Origin: Gemmatimonadaceae bacterium
Lineage (GTDB): Bacteria; Gemmatimonadota; Gemmatimonadetes; Gemmatimonadales; Gemmatimonadaceae
Length of the DNA: 39,857 nt
Reading direction: 5' to 3'
Assembly (NCBI GenBank): GCA_035533015.1
Contig: DATLUQ010000059.1
Span: 1 to 39,857 of the forward strand
Shown here: positions 17,947 to 27,096 of the stretch, in pieces
Numbering within the stretch: position 1 is the first letter of the stretch
Layout: each line of letters starts with the position of its first letter
Program-made: the position numbers and the translations under genes
The notes under the pieces: generated by a model
Database searches by the model: none
Seen by the model: the letters and a program-made list of their open reading frames with translations, nothing else
Told to the model about the DNA's origin: nothing

Positions 17947-20433
17947 TCAGTGCTTGATGGGGTTGGACGTCAGAACTTCCGCGTTGCGGTCCGGGGGTTC
18001 AACCCCCAGGAGGTTGTGCACAAAGAAATCGTCGCGCTTCATGGAGCCGTACGCGCCCCCCGACGTGTGGTCGGAGTTCGGGATCTCGAGCAGATCGAAG
18101 GTCTTGTTCGCCTTGATCAGCGCGTTCACCACCTGTACGGTGGACGAGGGATCGACGTTGGTGTCCAACTCGCCGTACACCAGCATCAACTTGCCCTGCA
18201 GCCGCCAGGCGTTCTCCATGTTCGAACTGGCGATGTACTGGGGCCCCAGCGGCCACCCCATCCACAGTTCGTTCCACCAGATCTTGTCCATGCGGTTGTC
18301 GTGGCAGCCGGATGCCGAGTACGCCACCTGGTAGAACTCCGGATGGAAGAGCAGCGCGCCCATGGCGTTCTGTCCGCCGGCCGACGTTCCGTAAATGCCG
18401 ACGCGCGTGATGTCGTAGGACGGGTACTTCGCCGCCACCGCCTTGTGCCAGAGAATCCGGTCGGGGAATCCGGCGTCGGCCAGGTCGTGCCAGGCCACGT
18501 CGTGGAACGCCTTGGACCGGTTGGCCGTGCCCATGCCGTCGATCTGCACCACGATGAATCCGAGTTCGGCGAGGTTGCGCATGCCGTTCAGCACCTGGAA
18601 GCTCTTGGGCACGAACGAGCCCTGCGGGCCGGCGTAGATGTTCTCGATCACCGGGTATTTCCGATGCGCGTCGAAGTTCGTGGGACGGAAGATCAGCCCG
18701 TAGATGTCGGTCTTGCCGTCGCGCCCCCTGGCCACGAACACCTCGGGCGGCTTCCACCCCGCCCGTTCCAGCGCGGTGATGTCGCCATGCTCCAGCGGCA
18801 TCACCACCGACTGGTCGCTGGCGCGGCGCAACTCGCCCACCGGCGGCAGGTCGACGCGGGAATAGAGATCCACGTAGTACCGGTGGTCGTCCGACCAGGA
18901 CACGGCGTGGTTGGCGTTGGCCGGCGTGTACGACACGAGCCCCGTGCCGTCGAAGTCGATGCGGTAGTCGTGCAGGAAGTACGGATCCTCGCCGGGGTCC
19001 ATGCCGCCGGCGCTGAAGTAGATCTGCTTGGCCAGGGTGTCCACGTACTCCACGTTGCGCACCAGCCACGGCCCCTTGGTGATCTGCCGGATCACCGTGC
19101 CGGTGGCATCGTCGTACAGATACAGGTGGCACCAGCCGTCGCGCTCCGACGCCCAGATCATCTGCCGCCCGTCGCCCAGGTCGTACCGGAACTGGCGCCC
19201 CGAGTCGGTGATGTTGCCGCTCATGCGCGGATAGTCGATGAACGTGTCGGAATGCTCGTCCACGATCGCCCGGGCCTTGCCGGTGGCCGCGTCCACCTCG
19301 ATCACGCGGTACACCTGATGGCCACGCTGATTATACTCGAATGTGAATGCTCGCCCGTCGTGCCACCACTCGGCGCCGGTGATGGCGTAGGCGTTCGGAA
19401 AGAGGGCGTCGTCCACCGCGATCTGCCGGTGGGTGGCGAGGTCGAACAGCACGGGGCGCCGGACGTCCAGCCGGTCGCCGGGCTTCTGGTAGAAGCGCAC
19501 CGAATCCCTCGGTTGCAGCTGATCCGGAGGCGTGGACACCACGTAGTGCACTTCGCGGTGGTAGCCGGGCTCCACCCGGTAGGCCACGAGCCGGCGCGAG
19601 TCGGGCGACCACTGGATGGACAGGAAGGAATAGTAGTTTCCCTCCGAGCCGTCGTAGCTGAGTTCGGTGCCCGACGACGCCCCCACCGGCCGCACGTACA
19701 CGTTGTAGTTCCAGATGTACGCTTCGGACTTCCCGTCGGGCGACCGCCGCGCATCGGGCGATTCTCGCAGGCTCGGCGCCTGCTGGGCCTCCGCCTGCTC
19801 CTCCGACGCCCACTCCGTGTTCCAGGGGCCCTCGTCGGGGACGGAGTCGGCCGCGCTCGCCGCATCGGCCGCCCACGGCGAACCCGACGGGCTCACCCCG
19901 CCGCCCGCTCCCGGGATCACCGCGGGCGCTGGCCCCGGCCCCCGTCCCCTTCCCCCGCGCCCGCCGCGTCCGAACCGCGCCGGCCCGGTGTTGCGACAGG
20001 AGTAATCGGCGAGCGTGCACCGCCAGGTGAACCCGCCGCGTACGAACTCGATGGCCTGCTCACCGTCCTGGAACGTGAAGCGAATGAACGGCAGCGTGAC
20101 GGCGGTGATCGTGGTGTCGAGAGACACCGACAGGGCCGCGGCGAGCCTCGCGTGGTCGAATGCGGGGCGCTTCTCCTTGGTGGCGGCATCCACCAGCTCG
20201 AACTCGTGCCCGCCCTTTACCGACCTTCGGTAGAAGAACCGATCCGTACCCGCGATCCACTGCGGCGGATCCATGAAGTCGAGGGCGAGCCCTTCGTACC
20301 GCGCATCGAGGCCGGCGGCCCGCTGGTAGTCGGCTGCGGTGCCCTGCGCCCCGACCCCGCGCGCCAGGGACGCGAGCGCGAGGCCGAGCACGAACGCGCG
20401 TGGCGAGACTCGGCAAGCAGGAAGGCGCGGCAT
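17947..20433 (-). CDS. S9 family peptidase (DPP IV-like), secreted; first gene of operon with sortilin-like protein
   Basis: An 828-residue paralogue of the S9 peptidase at 12184-14568. The signal peptide ends VGA|Q (about residue 29). An N-terminal DPP IV propeller is followed by an alpha/beta-hydrolase domain with Ser684 in YGTSAGGQ, Asp757 in GELDTNV and His789 in NSDHTSGG. The C-x6-C loop (Cys139, Cys146) precedes a Gly/Arg/Pro-rich insert at 153-172, exactly as in the paralogue. A further Ala/Glu/Ser-rich segment runs to about residue 225. The frame is open upstream to 21636, but that stretch is antisense to the GH51 gene. ATG 20433 is the only start that gives a signal peptide. The stop is 14 bp from the start of the sortilin-like gene, so the pair probably acts together outside the cytoplasm. 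Confidence 0.92.
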   Translation of the reverse strand: MPRLPACRVSPRAFVLGLALASLARGVGAQGTAADYQRAAGLDARYEGLALDFMDPPQWIAGTDRFFYRRSVKGGHEFELVDAATKEKRPAFDHARLAAALSVSLDTTITAVTLPFIRFTFQDGEQAIEFVRGGFTWRCTLADYSCRNTGPARFGRGGRGGRGRGPGPAPAVIPGAGGGVSPSGSPWAADAASAADSVPDEGPWNTEWASEEQAEAQQAPSLRESPDARRSPDGKSEAYIWNYNVYVRPVGASSGTELSYDGSEGNYYSFLSIQWSPDSRRLVAYRVEPGYHREVHYVVSTPPDQLQPRDSVRFYQKPGDRLDVRRPVLFDLATHRQIAVDDALFPNAYAITGAEWWHDGRAFTFEYNQRGHQVYRVIEVDAATGKARAIVDEHSDTFIDYPRMSGNITDSGRQFRYDLGDGRQMIWASERDGWCHLYLYDDATGTVIRQITKGPWLVRNVEYVDTLAKQIYFSAGGMDPGEDPYFLHDYRIDFDGTGLVSYTPANANHAVSWSDDHRYYVDLYSRVDLPPVGELRRASDQSVVMPLEHGDITALERAGWKPPEVFVARGRDGKTDIYGLIFRPTNFDAHRKYPVIENIYAGPQGSFVPKSFQVLNGMRNLAELGFIVVQIDGMGTANRSKAFHDVAWHDLADAGFPDRILWHKAVAAKYPSYDITRVGIYGTSAGGQNAMGALLFHPEFYQVAYSASGCHDNRMDKIWWNELWMGWPLGPQYIASSNMENAWRLQGKLMLVYGELDTNVDPSSTVQVVNALIKANKTFDLLEIPNSDHTSGGAYGSMKRDDFFVHNLLGVEPPDRNAEVLTSNPIKH

Positions 20434-20537
20434 GCAACGATCCGAATGGAGAGCGGCGAGGATATCCCGGGCAGTCGGTCGATAAATGACACCCGGTGCA
20501 CGGCCCGCGCTAGGGACGGCGCCGCGCTGCCGCCCGG

Positions 20538-22202
20538 TCAGCCCGCCAGTGTCATCGTCAACTTGGTCACCGATGCCGACGGGAAGCTGTACACCAGCGG
20601 CGAGCTCCTCATCGCCAGGTCGGCCGTGACCGGCCGGACCACGTCCGGATGGTCGAAGCTGTTCACGTCGTGCACGCTCGGAGCGGTGAGCGTCGTGGCG
20701 CGGATGGCCTGCACCGCCGCGCCCCGCACCACGATCTCCGTCTCCCGTGGCTCGGTCATCGAGCTGTTGGTCACCGTGAGGGTCAGTTCCCGCCCGTTGA
20801 CCGACGCCGAGCCGTTGAGCCCCCAGAACGTCGCCGGCTTGCCGTCTTTCGCCGTCCACGACACGCGCGGGGCCGACACCAGCGTGCGCACCGACTGCGC
20901 GCCCTGGTGCGCGGCGTACATCGCGAACACGTGATAGACCGGCGTGACCGTGAAGTTGTCCTCGTGCGCCAGGAACACCGACTGGATGCAGTTGATGAGT
21001 TGGGCGACGTTGGCCATCGCGACTTTTTCGGCGTTCCGATGAAAGATGTCGAGCGTGAGCCCGGCCACCAGCGCGTCGCGCATGGTGGACTGCGACTCGA
21101 ACAGGTGGCTGGGGTCGGCGATCGGTGCGCTCTTGTGCCAGGCGCCCCATTCGTCCACCACCAGCTTGACGGCGTGGCGGCGATCGGCCTCGTGCATGGT
21201 CTGCCAGACCGTGCCGATCACGCTTTCCATCCGGTCGGCGCTCACCAGCAGGTCGTACCATCCGCGTTCGTCGAACGCCACCGCGTCGGCGCCGGCGTCG
21301 GGCGCGCTGCAGTAGTGGTGCACCGACAACCCCCAGACGCTGTCGAGGGCGCCCCGCTCCGCCAGCGCGCCCATCAGGCGCCGCGTCCAGTCCACGTCGG
21401 CGCCGCTGGGGCCCGACGCGATGGTCCGCAGATCCACGCCGAACCTGGGCACCGACGCAGTCACGAACCGCCGGTACTCCTCGGCGTACTCCTCGGGGGT
21501 GAAGTCCCCCCCGCACCCCCACGCTTCGTTGCCGACGCCCCAATACCGAATGTCGTATGGCTGGGCATCGCCCGCCGCGGCGCGCACCCCGGACCAGGTG
21601 GTCGTGCCGGCCGGCGAATTGCAGTATTCCAGCCACTGGTCGAACACGCGAGCCGGCAGCGTGCGCACGTTGGCGGCCATGTACGGCTGCGCGCCCACCA
21701 GCCGGCAGAAGTGCACGAACTCCGTCGTGCCGAAGGTGTTGGGGTCGTACTTGGCCGGCCCCCCCGCCACGTTCTTGAACCCCGGGTCGTCGGCCCAGAA
21801 GTTGGTGCGCGTCGGCCGCTGGTCGCGCGGGCCCACGCCGTCGCGCCAGTCATACGAGTCGGCAAAGCAGCCGCCTGGCCAGCGGATCACACTCGGCTTG
21901 ATGAGCCTCATGGCGTCGACCAGCGCCTTCCGTACGCCCCCGATGTTGGGAACCTTCGAGTTCTCCCCCACCCACACGCCGTCGTAGATCACCCCGCCCA
22001 GATGTTCGGTGAAGTGGCCGTAGATCTCAGGCGCGATCGTGCCGATCGGCTCGTCGAGCCGTATCTCGATGTGGGAGTCGGCGAGCGCCGACCGGTGGCG
22101 CTCGCCGAGCAACGCGGCCATCGGGCTGAACTTCGGCAGCACCAGAGCGGCGCCGCCGGCCACGGCGGAGCGAAGGAATTCGCGACGGGGAATGTCGGCC
22201 AT
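20538..22202 (-). CDS. GH51 family alpha-L-arabinofuranosidase, Tat-exported
   Basis: A 554-residue glycoside hydrolase of clan A, family 51 type. The TIM barrel carries the acid/base Glu226 in GVGNEAWG and nucleophile Glu351 in VVDEWGAWH, with the family blocks [13 protein letters not shown] and [21 protein letters not shown] near the N-terminus and a beta-sandwich C-terminal domain (about 430-554). GH51 enzymes release terminal L-arabinofuranosyl units from arabinoxylan and arabinan. The N-terminus [19 protein letters not shown] is a twin-arginine signal, so it is exported folded. Start 22202 is chosen to put the RR motif near the N-terminus; the upstream in-frame region is an 8-bp tandem repeat and is not credible coding. 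It is encoded alone among peptidase genes. Confidence 0.9.
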   Translation of the reverse strand: MADIPRREFLRSAVAGGAALVLPKFSPMAALLGERHRSALADSHIEIRLDEPIGTIAPEIYGHFTEHLGGVIYDGVWVGENSKVPNIGGVRKALVDAMRLIKPSVIRWPGGCFADSYDWRDGVGPRDQRPTRTNFWADDPGFKNVAGGPAKYDPNTFGTTEFVHFCRLVGAQPYMAANVRTLPARVFDQWLEYCNSPAGTTTWSGVRAAAGDAQPYDIRYWGVGNEAWGCGGDFTPEEYAEEYRRFVTASVPRFGVDLRTIASGPSGADVDWTRRLMGALAERGALDSVWGLSVHHYCSAPDAGADAVAFDERGWYDLLVSADRMESVIGTVWQTMHEADRRHAVKLVVDEWGAWHKSAPIADPSHLFESQSTMRDALVAGLTLDIFHRNAEKVAMANVAQLINCIQSVFLAHEDNFTVTPVYHVFAMYAAHQGAQSVRTLVSAPRVSWTAKDGKPATFWGLNGSASVNGRELTLTVTNSSMTEPRETEIVVRGAAVQAIRATTLTAPSVHDVNSFDHPDVVRPVTADLAMRSSPLVYSFPSASVTKLTMTLAG

Positions 22203-22212
22203 GGGATGGACC

Positions 22213-22255
22213 AGGAGGACGGTAGGACGGTAGGACGGTAGGACGGTAGGACGGT
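22213..22255. repeat. Tandem GGTAGGAC octamers upstream of the GH51 gene
   Basis: Four perfect GGTAGGAC units (22221-22252) are flanked by an imperfect unit AGGAGGAC on the left and a partial GGT on the right, just 10-50 bp before the GH51 start. The same octamer appears in diverged pairs at 6635, 6735 and 23314. The tract would be prone to slippage. Confidence 0.8.
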
Positions 22256-22390
22256 GCAATCGTGGCCACGGCGAGCGGCAAGATCAAGGGCGCGCGTCAT
22301 CGGCACGACAGGTGCCCCGCCTACTCTTCATGACATGGTGCGCGTGCCCTCGCTCGCGCCGCATCCCCCTCACAGCCGGAGTCTGACTTC

Positions 22391-22774
22391 ATGAAACCGA
22401 TGTCGATCGCCCTCGCCCTTGCCGTCACCGCATTCGCGGCCGCCGGCGCACAGCAGCCCACCTACAAGCGCGACGTGCCGGCCGCGTTGCTCAAGCGCGC
22501 GAAGGTGAAGGAGACCGACGCCGCGGCCATGGCGCGGAAACTGGTGCCCGCCGCCACGATCGATGCCCTGGAACTCGAACGCGAGGGCGGCAAGCTCATC
22601 TACTCGTTCGACATGAAGACGCCGGGCAAGGATGGCATCGACGAGGTCAACATCGACGCGATCACCGGCAAGCAGGTGGGCAAGATCGGCCACGAGTCCG
22701 GTGCCGACGAAGCCAAGGAAGCCGCGGCCGAGAAGAAGGCGGCGCCCAGGAAGAAGAGCGGCGGCGCGCGATAG
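22391..22774 (+). CDS. PepSY domain-containing periplasmic protein
   Basis: A 127-residue exported protein. The signal peptide ends AGA|Q (residue about 20). The mature part holds a single PepSY-like domain: a helix with DAAAMARKLVPAATI, then strands ALELEREGGKLIYSFDMKT and DEVNIDAITGKQVG. PepSY domains are small envelope modules thought to inhibit peptidases or sense small molecules. The C-terminal 30 residues are a low-complexity Lys/Ala/Glu tail (EAAAEKKAAPRKKSGG). It diverges from GH51, with about 190 bp between starts. Given the many peptidases around it, an inhibitor-type role is possible but is inference only. A GC-rich hairpin follows the stop. Confidence 0.8.
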   Translation: MKPMSIALALAVTAFAAAGAQQPTYKRDVPAALLKRAKVKETDAAAMARKLVPAATIDALELEREGGKLIYSFDMKTPGKDGIDEVNIDAITGKQVGKIGHESGADEAKEAAAEKKAAPRKKSGGAR

Positions 22775-22784
22775 GCAGGCAGCG

Positions 22785-22804
22785 GCGCCGGCCTCGGCCG
22801 GCGC
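22785..22804. terminator. Bidirectional GC-rich hairpin between PepSY and thioesterase genes
   Basis: GCGCCGGC-CTCG-GCCGGCGC style inverted repeat (8-9 bp stem) in the 29 bp between convergent stops; the right arm touches the thioesterase stop codon. There is no T-tract. Confidence 0.5.
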
Positions 22805-23286
22805 TACTGCTTCATCGTATCAGGGATCCGCACCGCCACGACCTCGCCCCGGGCGGTCACGATTCCGTTCGCGCTCACCGTCGCCTCGACCACCACCTTG
22901 CGCTCGCCGATCTCGCGCGCGTGGGCGCGAATCTCCAACTCGGCGTCGGCGGGCGTGGGCTTGAGGTACTGCACGTTGAGCGCCGCGGTGACGAATCGCG
23001 GCGCGGGCCGTTGGCCCATCGCGCGGCCTGCGGCGCGCTCGGTCGCCGCGGCGGCCGTCCCCATGGCGTGGCAGTCGATGAGTGACGCGATGAGCCCGCC
23101 GTACGCGAACCCGGGCACTCCGATCTGATCGGGCCGCGGCGTGTAGCGCGCCACCATGTCCGGCCCGTCGCCGTCCCAGCGCGACTTGAGTTGCATGCCG
23201 TGCGCATTGAGCCGCCCGCAGCCGTAGCAGTGGGCGAAATCATCGGGGTAGAAGTCCTGGATGGCGGGGGCGGAGTCTGATGGCAT
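22804..23286 (-). CDS. PaaI-like hotdog-fold thioesterase
   Basis: A 160-residue single-domain hotdog protein of the PaaI/THEM4-like type, which hydrolyses acyl-CoA thioesters. Visible marks are the Cys-rich opening HCYGCGRLNAHGMQL, the hotdog helix and catalytic region GFAYGGLIASLIDCHAMGTA (where an Asp/Glu or Asn normally acts), and the strands VTAALNVQYLKPTPADAELEI and RKVVVEATVSANGIVTARGEVVAV. Length and order are normal for the family. No signal peptide, so cytoplasmic. The acyl-CoA substrate is unknown. It lies downstream of marC on the same strand, separated by a 96-bp gap that contains an intergenic repeat element, so it may have its own promoter. Confidence 0.82.
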   Translation of the reverse strand: MPSDSAPAIQDFYPDDFAHCYGCGRLNAHGMQLKSRWDGDGPDMVARYTPRPDQIGVPGFAYGGLIASLIDCHAMGTAAAATERAAGRAMGQRPAPRFVTAALNVQYLKPTPADAELEIRAHAREIGERKVVVEATVSANGIVTARGEVVAVRIPDTMKQ

Positions 23287-23313
23287 GATTGAATGATGGT
23301 AGCACAGTGGGGC

Positions 23314-23378
23314 AGTAGGACAGTAGGACGGATAACTGCAGAACGTTGTTCCTCTCCTACTCTCCTAGCGTCCCACCG
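23314..23378. repeat. Intergenic palindromic repeat element with GGTAGGAC-type arms
   Basis: Two AGTAGGAC units are followed by GGATAACTGC, then the opposite-strand arm CTCCTAC-TCTCCTAGC-GTCCCACC. Left arm, ACTGC spacer and right arm match the order seen around 6635-6750, indicating a dispersed family. It fills the gap between the marC stop and the thioesterase start. Confidence 0.55.
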
Positions 23379-23382
23379 CTCG

Positions 23383-24009
23383 TCATCTCAGAAAACTATC
23401 CCTCACACCCGTGATGATGAATTGTGTCGCCACCGCCGCCAGCAGGAGTCCCATGATGCGCGTCATCACGCGGATGCCGGTCTGGCCGAGCAGTGCGATC
23501 AGCCGCTCGCCCAGGCGCAACGTCACGTAGGACACGAGCGCGGTGAGCGCGATCGCGCCATAGACCACGACGCCGTGGCTCACCGAGCGGATCTCACCGG
23601 CCAGCACCATGGTGGTCGAGATCGCGCCGGGGCCGGCGAGCACTGGAATCGCCAGCGGGGTGACCGCGACGTCCTCCTTCAACTGCCCCTCGCTGAGTTC
23701 CTCCTGGCCTTCGTGCGTGCTGCGTTTTGCCCGCACCATGTCGAGCGCTACCAGCCAGAGGATCAGCCCGCCGGCGATGCGGAACGCCGGCAGGGTGATG
23801 CCGAACGCGTCGAAGATGAACCGTCCGGCAGCGGCGAACACGACGAGGAGCAGTGCCATGGCTACGCAGGCGCGCAATGCGGTGCGCTTCCGCTCCACCG
23901 GCGTCTCGTTCTGCGTAATGACGAGGTACGACGGCACGGCCGCGATCGGATCCACGATGAAGAGGATCGACGTGAAGGTGATGAGGGCGAACTGAGCGAG
24001 TTCTCGCAT
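23383..24009 (-). CDS. MarC family (UPF0056) integral membrane protein
   Basis: A 208-residue inner-membrane protein with six predicted hydrophobic segments. MarC-family blocks are FALITFTSILFIVDPIAAVPSYL at the N-terminus, AFRIAGGLILWLVALDMV, and TPLAIPVLAGPGAISTTMVL after the central hydrophilic loop. The family's role is uncertain; it was once linked to multiple antibiotic resistance and related proteins are annotated as NAAT (neutral amino acid) transporters, without firm proof. ATG 24009 begins directly at the first helix. It diverges from the ADOP permease across 132 bp. Confidence 0.88.
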   Translation of the reverse strand: MRELAQFALITFTSILFIVDPIAAVPSYLVITQNETPVERKRTALRACVAMALLLVVFAAAGRFIFDAFGITLPAFRIAGGLILWLVALDMVRAKRSTHEGQEELSEGQLKEDVAVTPLAIPVLAGPGAISTTMVLAGEIRSVSHGVVVYGAIALTALVSYVTLRLGERLIALLGQTGIRVMTRIMGLLLAAVATQFIITGVRDSFLR

Positions 24010-24141
24010 AAGCGGCCAGACGCGGAATCTACAACGTCCAGGCGCGCGAAACTCGTGGCCAGCCGATTCGTAGGGCCTCTCACCGGCTGCCGTCCCAGCG
24101 GCCGCGCGCCACGGCCATACCCCGCCAGCCCCGAGCCGCCC

Positions 24142-26583
24142 ATGCCCAGCTTGCTGCAGGACCTGCGCTACGCCCGCCGGATTCTCGTCAAGAGTCCGCT
24201 GTTCACCGCCATCGTCGTCATAACGCTCGCCCTCGGCATCGGGCTCAACACGGCGGTCTTCTCGGCCATCGATACCCTGCTCCTCAAGCCGCTGCCGGGC
24301 GTGCGCGCGCCCAACGAATTGGTGCAGCTCTACCGCTCATGGCCGGGCGATCAGAAGTTCGGGTCCAACTCCGTCCCCCACTACCAGGATCTGCGCGATC
24401 GGACCACGGACGTCTTCTCGGGTGTTGCCGCCTGGGCGTTCGTCCGGGTGAGTCTGTCCTCAGGGGGGCGCTCGCAGCAGGTGTTCGGGACTGCGGTGTC
24501 GGCCAACTACTTCTCGGTGTTCGGCGTGAACCCCCTTCGCGGGCGCACCTTCGTTCCCGCCGAAGCCGTGGGCCCGGGCGCGCACGCCGTGGCCGTGCTC
24601 AGCTACGACGGCTGGCAGAACCTGTTTGGCGGGGACCCCACGGTGGTCGGCCGGTCGGTGGTGCTCGACGGCCAGGCGTATACGATTGTCGGCATCGTGC
24701 CGCGGGACTTCAAGGGCGCCATCCCCATCGTGTCGCCCGCGGTGTACATCCCGCTCACCCAGATCGACCAGCTCCGCCCGGGGGAGGGCGATCTGCTCAC
24801 CGAGCGCGGCGACAATTTTCTCAACGTCGTGGCGCGGCTCGCGCCGGGCGTCACCGTGGCGCGGGCCAACGACCGGCTGGGGGTGGTGTTGCGCGGCCTG
24901 CTCCAGGAGCATCCCGACGACTATAAGAATTCCGGCATCTTTCTCGTGCGCCAGGCCGACGCCGGCCTCCATCCCACGCTCAAGGGCGCCGAGGTCGGGC
25001 TGTCGTCAGTCGTCATGGCGGTCGTGGCGATCCTGCTGCTCATCGCGTGCGTGAACGTGGCCAACCTGTTCCTGGCCCGCGCGCGCGACCGCGCCCGCGA
25101 GATGGCCATCCGCCTGAGCCTCGGCGCGAGCCGGGCGGCGCTCGTGCGCCAGTTGCTCACCGAGAGCCTGCTGTTCGCGGTGGTCTCGGGAGTGGCCGGG
25201 CTCGGCGTGGCTTCGTGGGCCATCGGCCTCGCCAATCGCGTCTCCCTGCCCATGGACATCGACTTCCGCCCCGGGCTCTCGGTGAGTCCGATCGTCCTGC
25301 TGTTCACGCTGGGCGTGACGGTGGCCACGGGATTCCTGTTCGGCCTCGCCCCGGCCCTCCAGGCCACGCGCCCGTCGATGATTCCCGCGCTCAAGGGCGA
25401 ATCGGCGGCTGGCGAGTCCCGGTCGCGCGCCACGCGCGTGCTCGTCGTGGCGCAGATGGCGCTGTCCATCGTGCTCCTCGTGTGCGCCGGGCTCTTCCTG
25501 CGCAACCTCAACTCGGCCACGAACGTCGACAAGGGGTTCAACTCCGCCCACGTGCTGGTGGCCAGTCTCGATCCCGGGATCCAGGGGTACACGCGCCCGC
25601 GGGCCGAAGAATTCTACCGGCAACTCACGGCGCGGCTGGCGTCCGATCCCGACGTGACGGCCGTGGGGTTCACGTCGGAACTGCCGCTCGACCTCGGGGA
25701 GAGCGACTCCGGCGTCCAGATCCCGGGCTACACGCCGGCCAAGAACGAGAACATGTCGATCCAGAACGTCTCGGTCACGCCCGGGTACTTCCGGGCCATG
25801 GGCACCAGGCTGCTGGAGGGGCGCGGCTTCACGGCGCAGGACGATAGCGCGTCACCGGGGGCCATCGTCGTGAATGAGCGGTTCGCCACGCGGTTCTGGC
25901 CGGGCCAGGATGCGCTCGGCAAGACCGTCCACGTCCACGGGCGCGACCACACCGTGATCGGCGTCGTGCCAACGGGAAAGTACGACCGGCTGGGCGAGCC
26001 GCCCACGCCCTACATGTACTTCGCCCAGGCCCAGGATTGGGAATTCGGTATGACCCTGGTGCTGCGCACCCGCGGCGACCCGTTGGCCGTGGTGCCCACG
26101 CTCCGTTCCGAAGTGGCCGCGCTGGATGCCGACATGCCGCTGAGCGACGTGCGGTCCATGGAGAGCCACCTGGGCATCGCGCTGCTCCCGGCCCGGCTCA
26201 CCGGATGGGTACTGGGGATTTTCGGGTTGCTGGGGCTGATCCTGGCTTCAGTGGGTATGTACGGGGTGATGGCCTATTCGGTGGCGCAGCGCACGCGGGA
26301 GATCGGCATCCGGATGGCCATCGGGGCGGCGGGCGGCGCCGTCGTCCGACTACTGATGAAGCAGGGGTTGACCCTGGTTCTGGTGGGCACCGGGGTCGGA
26401 CTGGCGGGCGCGTTCGGTGTGGCGCAGATTATTCGAGGCCAGTTATACTTGGGAAGTGGATTCGACCCGCTCACGTTCGTGCTCGTCCCCGTGGTCCTGG
26501 TCGGCGTAGCCATGGGAGCCATATGGATTCCTGCCAGGCGCGCCGCGGGGCTGGACCCGGTACGCGCTCTGAGGCAGGAATAG
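24142..26583 (+). CDS. ADOP-family ABC transporter permease
   Basis: An 813-residue, complete duplicated permease. The N-terminus (SLLQDLRYARRILVKSP, then TM1 with LALGIGLNTAVFS) is the signature of the orphan duplicated permease family. It is followed by MacB-type periplasmic domain 1, FtsX domain 1 with loop REMAIRLSLGASRAALVRQLL at about 317-337, a second TM and periplasmic domain, and FtsX domain 2 with REIGIRMAIGAAGGAVVRLL near residue 720. No ATPase gene is near. These proteins may work with a shared MacB-like ATPase or have another role; substrate unknown. ATG 24142 matches the family N-terminus; the frame is open much further upstream but that region is antisense to marC. An inverted repeat follows the stop. 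Confidence 0.9.
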   Translation: MPSLLQDLRYARRILVKSPLFTAIVVITLALGIGLNTAVFSAIDTLLLKPLPGVRAPNELVQLYRSWPGDQKFGSNSVPHYQDLRDRTTDVFSGVAAWAFVRVSLSSGGRSQQVFGTAVSANYFSVFGVNPLRGRTFVPAEAVGPGAHAVAVLSYDGWQNLFGGDPTVVGRSVVLDGQAYTIVGIVPRDFKGAIPIVSPAVYIPLTQIDQLRPGEGDLLTERGDNFLNVVARLAPGVTVARANDRLGVVLRGLLQEHPDDYKNSGIFLVRQADAGLHPTLKGAEVGLSSVVMAVVAILLLIACVNVANLFLARARDRAREMAIRLSLGASRAALVRQLLTESLLFAVVSGVAGLGVASWAIGLANRVSLPMDIDFRPGLSVSPIVLLFTLGVTVATGFLFGLAPALQATRPSMIPALKGESAAGESRSRATRVLVVAQMALSIVLLVCAGLFLRNLNSATNVDKGFNSAHVLVASLDPGIQGYTRPRAEEFYRQLTARLASDPDVTAVGFTSELPLDLGESDSGVQIPGYTPAKNENMSIQNVSVTPGYFRAMGTRLLEGRGFTAQDDSASPGAIVVNERFATRFWPGQDALGKTVHVHGRDHTVIGVVPTGKYDRLGEPPTPYMYFAQAQDWEFGMTLVLRTRGDPLAVVPTLRSEVAALDADMPLSDVRSMESHLGIALLPARLTGWVLGIFGLLGLILASVGMYGVMAYSVAQRTREIGIRMAIGAAGGAVVRLLMKQGLTLVLVGTGVGLAGAFGVAQIIRGQLYLGSGFDPLTFVLVPVVLVGVAMGAIWIPARRAAGLDPVRALRQE

Positions 26584-26595
26584 ACACAGCCGGCC

Positions 26596-26612
26596 GAGAA
26601 AGTTTCTTTCTC
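26596..26612. promoter_or_regulatory. Perfect inverted repeat GAGAAAG-TTT-CTTTCTC, candidate operator
   Basis: Seven-bp perfect arms with a 3-base centre, 13 bp after the permease stop and 4 bp before the TTG of the candidate promoter at 26617. It may be an operator for the HTH gene or a weak AT-rich terminator for the permease. Confidence 0.4.
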
Positions 26613-26616
26613 CCTG

Positions 26617-26647
26617 TTGCCCTCTGGATTAAAAAATTCTAACTTTG
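26617..26647 (+). promoter_or_regulatory. Bacteroidetes/FCB-type promoter candidate for the HTH gene
   Basis: TTG at 26617-26619, a 20-base spacer, then TAACTTTG at 26640-26647. This matches the Bacteroidetes housekeeping consensus (-33 TTTG/TTG and -7 TAnnTTTG, spacing 19-21). The segment is unusually AT-rich for the window. It would give a leader of roughly 110 bases before GTG 26761. Confidence 0.4.
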
Positions 26648-26760
26648 TTGCACGACGCGCGTGCGCCGCGATCTTCGGGCCGGCTTGGTGAGTGGTCCAC
26701 GGAGCGCCCGACACGCACTTACCCGGCCCCCTCACCGACTGATCCGTCTCCCAACCCACC

Positions 26761-27096
26761 GTGACCCCACGCAAACGCAGTACCTCCAAAGCCCGCGCGC
26801 ATTCGGATGAGGTCCTCTCCAAGGCCCGCCTGGCCGACGAAATCAAGAAGGTCATCGCCGAAAAGGGACTGACCCAGACGGCCGCTGCGGCCGTCGCGCG
26901 CGAGGCCCAATCCCAGATGTCCCTCGTGATGTCAGGGCATCTTCAGGGCTTCTCGGCGAACCGCCTGTTTCGCATCCTGCTTCGCCTCGGGCGCAATGTC
27001 GACGTGATCATCACGCGCACCGCGGGCGCCAAGAGCGGTGGACGGATGAAGATCACCGGCACGGGTCCGGCCCGCGCCGCCGGGCGTCGCCGCTGA
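26761..27096 (+). CDS. XRE-type helix-turn-helix protein (antitoxin-like, no adjacent toxin)
   Basis: A 111-residue DNA-binding protein. Residues about 20-86 form the compact HTH fold seen in HigA-like antitoxins and small XRE regulators: LADEIKKVIAEKGLTQTAAA, then QSQMSLVMSGHLQGFSANRL, ending in LGRNVDVIITR. The basic N-terminal and C-terminal tails are extra. Type II antitoxins of this shape usually sit next to a RelE/HigB toxin gene. None is present here: upstream is the permease and downstream the opposite strand codes for a response regulator. It is therefore an orphan regulator or a relic. The start is GTG with no clear Shine-Dalgarno. Its last 165 bp overlap the 3' end of the convergent regulator gene. 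Confidence 0.65.
   Translation: MTPRKRSTSKARAHSDEVLSKARLADEIKKVIAEKGLTQTAAAAVAREAQSQMSLVMSGHLQGFSANRLFRILLRLGRNVDVIITRTAGAKSGGRMKITGTGPARAAGRRR

Noticed and set aside
16025-18334. 769-codon plus-strand frame opposite the sortilin-like gene
   Set aside because: Antisense shadow: low-complexity Ala/Val/His/Arg content, while the minus strand encodes eleven Asp-box repeats.
20434-21636. N-terminal extension of the second S9 peptidase
   Set aside because: The extra sequence is antisense to the GH51 gene, and the signal peptide lies directly after ATG 20433.
22221-22252. Short CRISPR-like array
   Set aside because: The repeats are 8 bp and directly adjacent with no spacers, and no cas genes are present; it is a tandem octamer tract.
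26761-27096. Type II toxin-antitoxin locus
   Set aside because: The HTH protein is antitoxin-like, but no RelE/HigB-type toxin ORF is found on either side.
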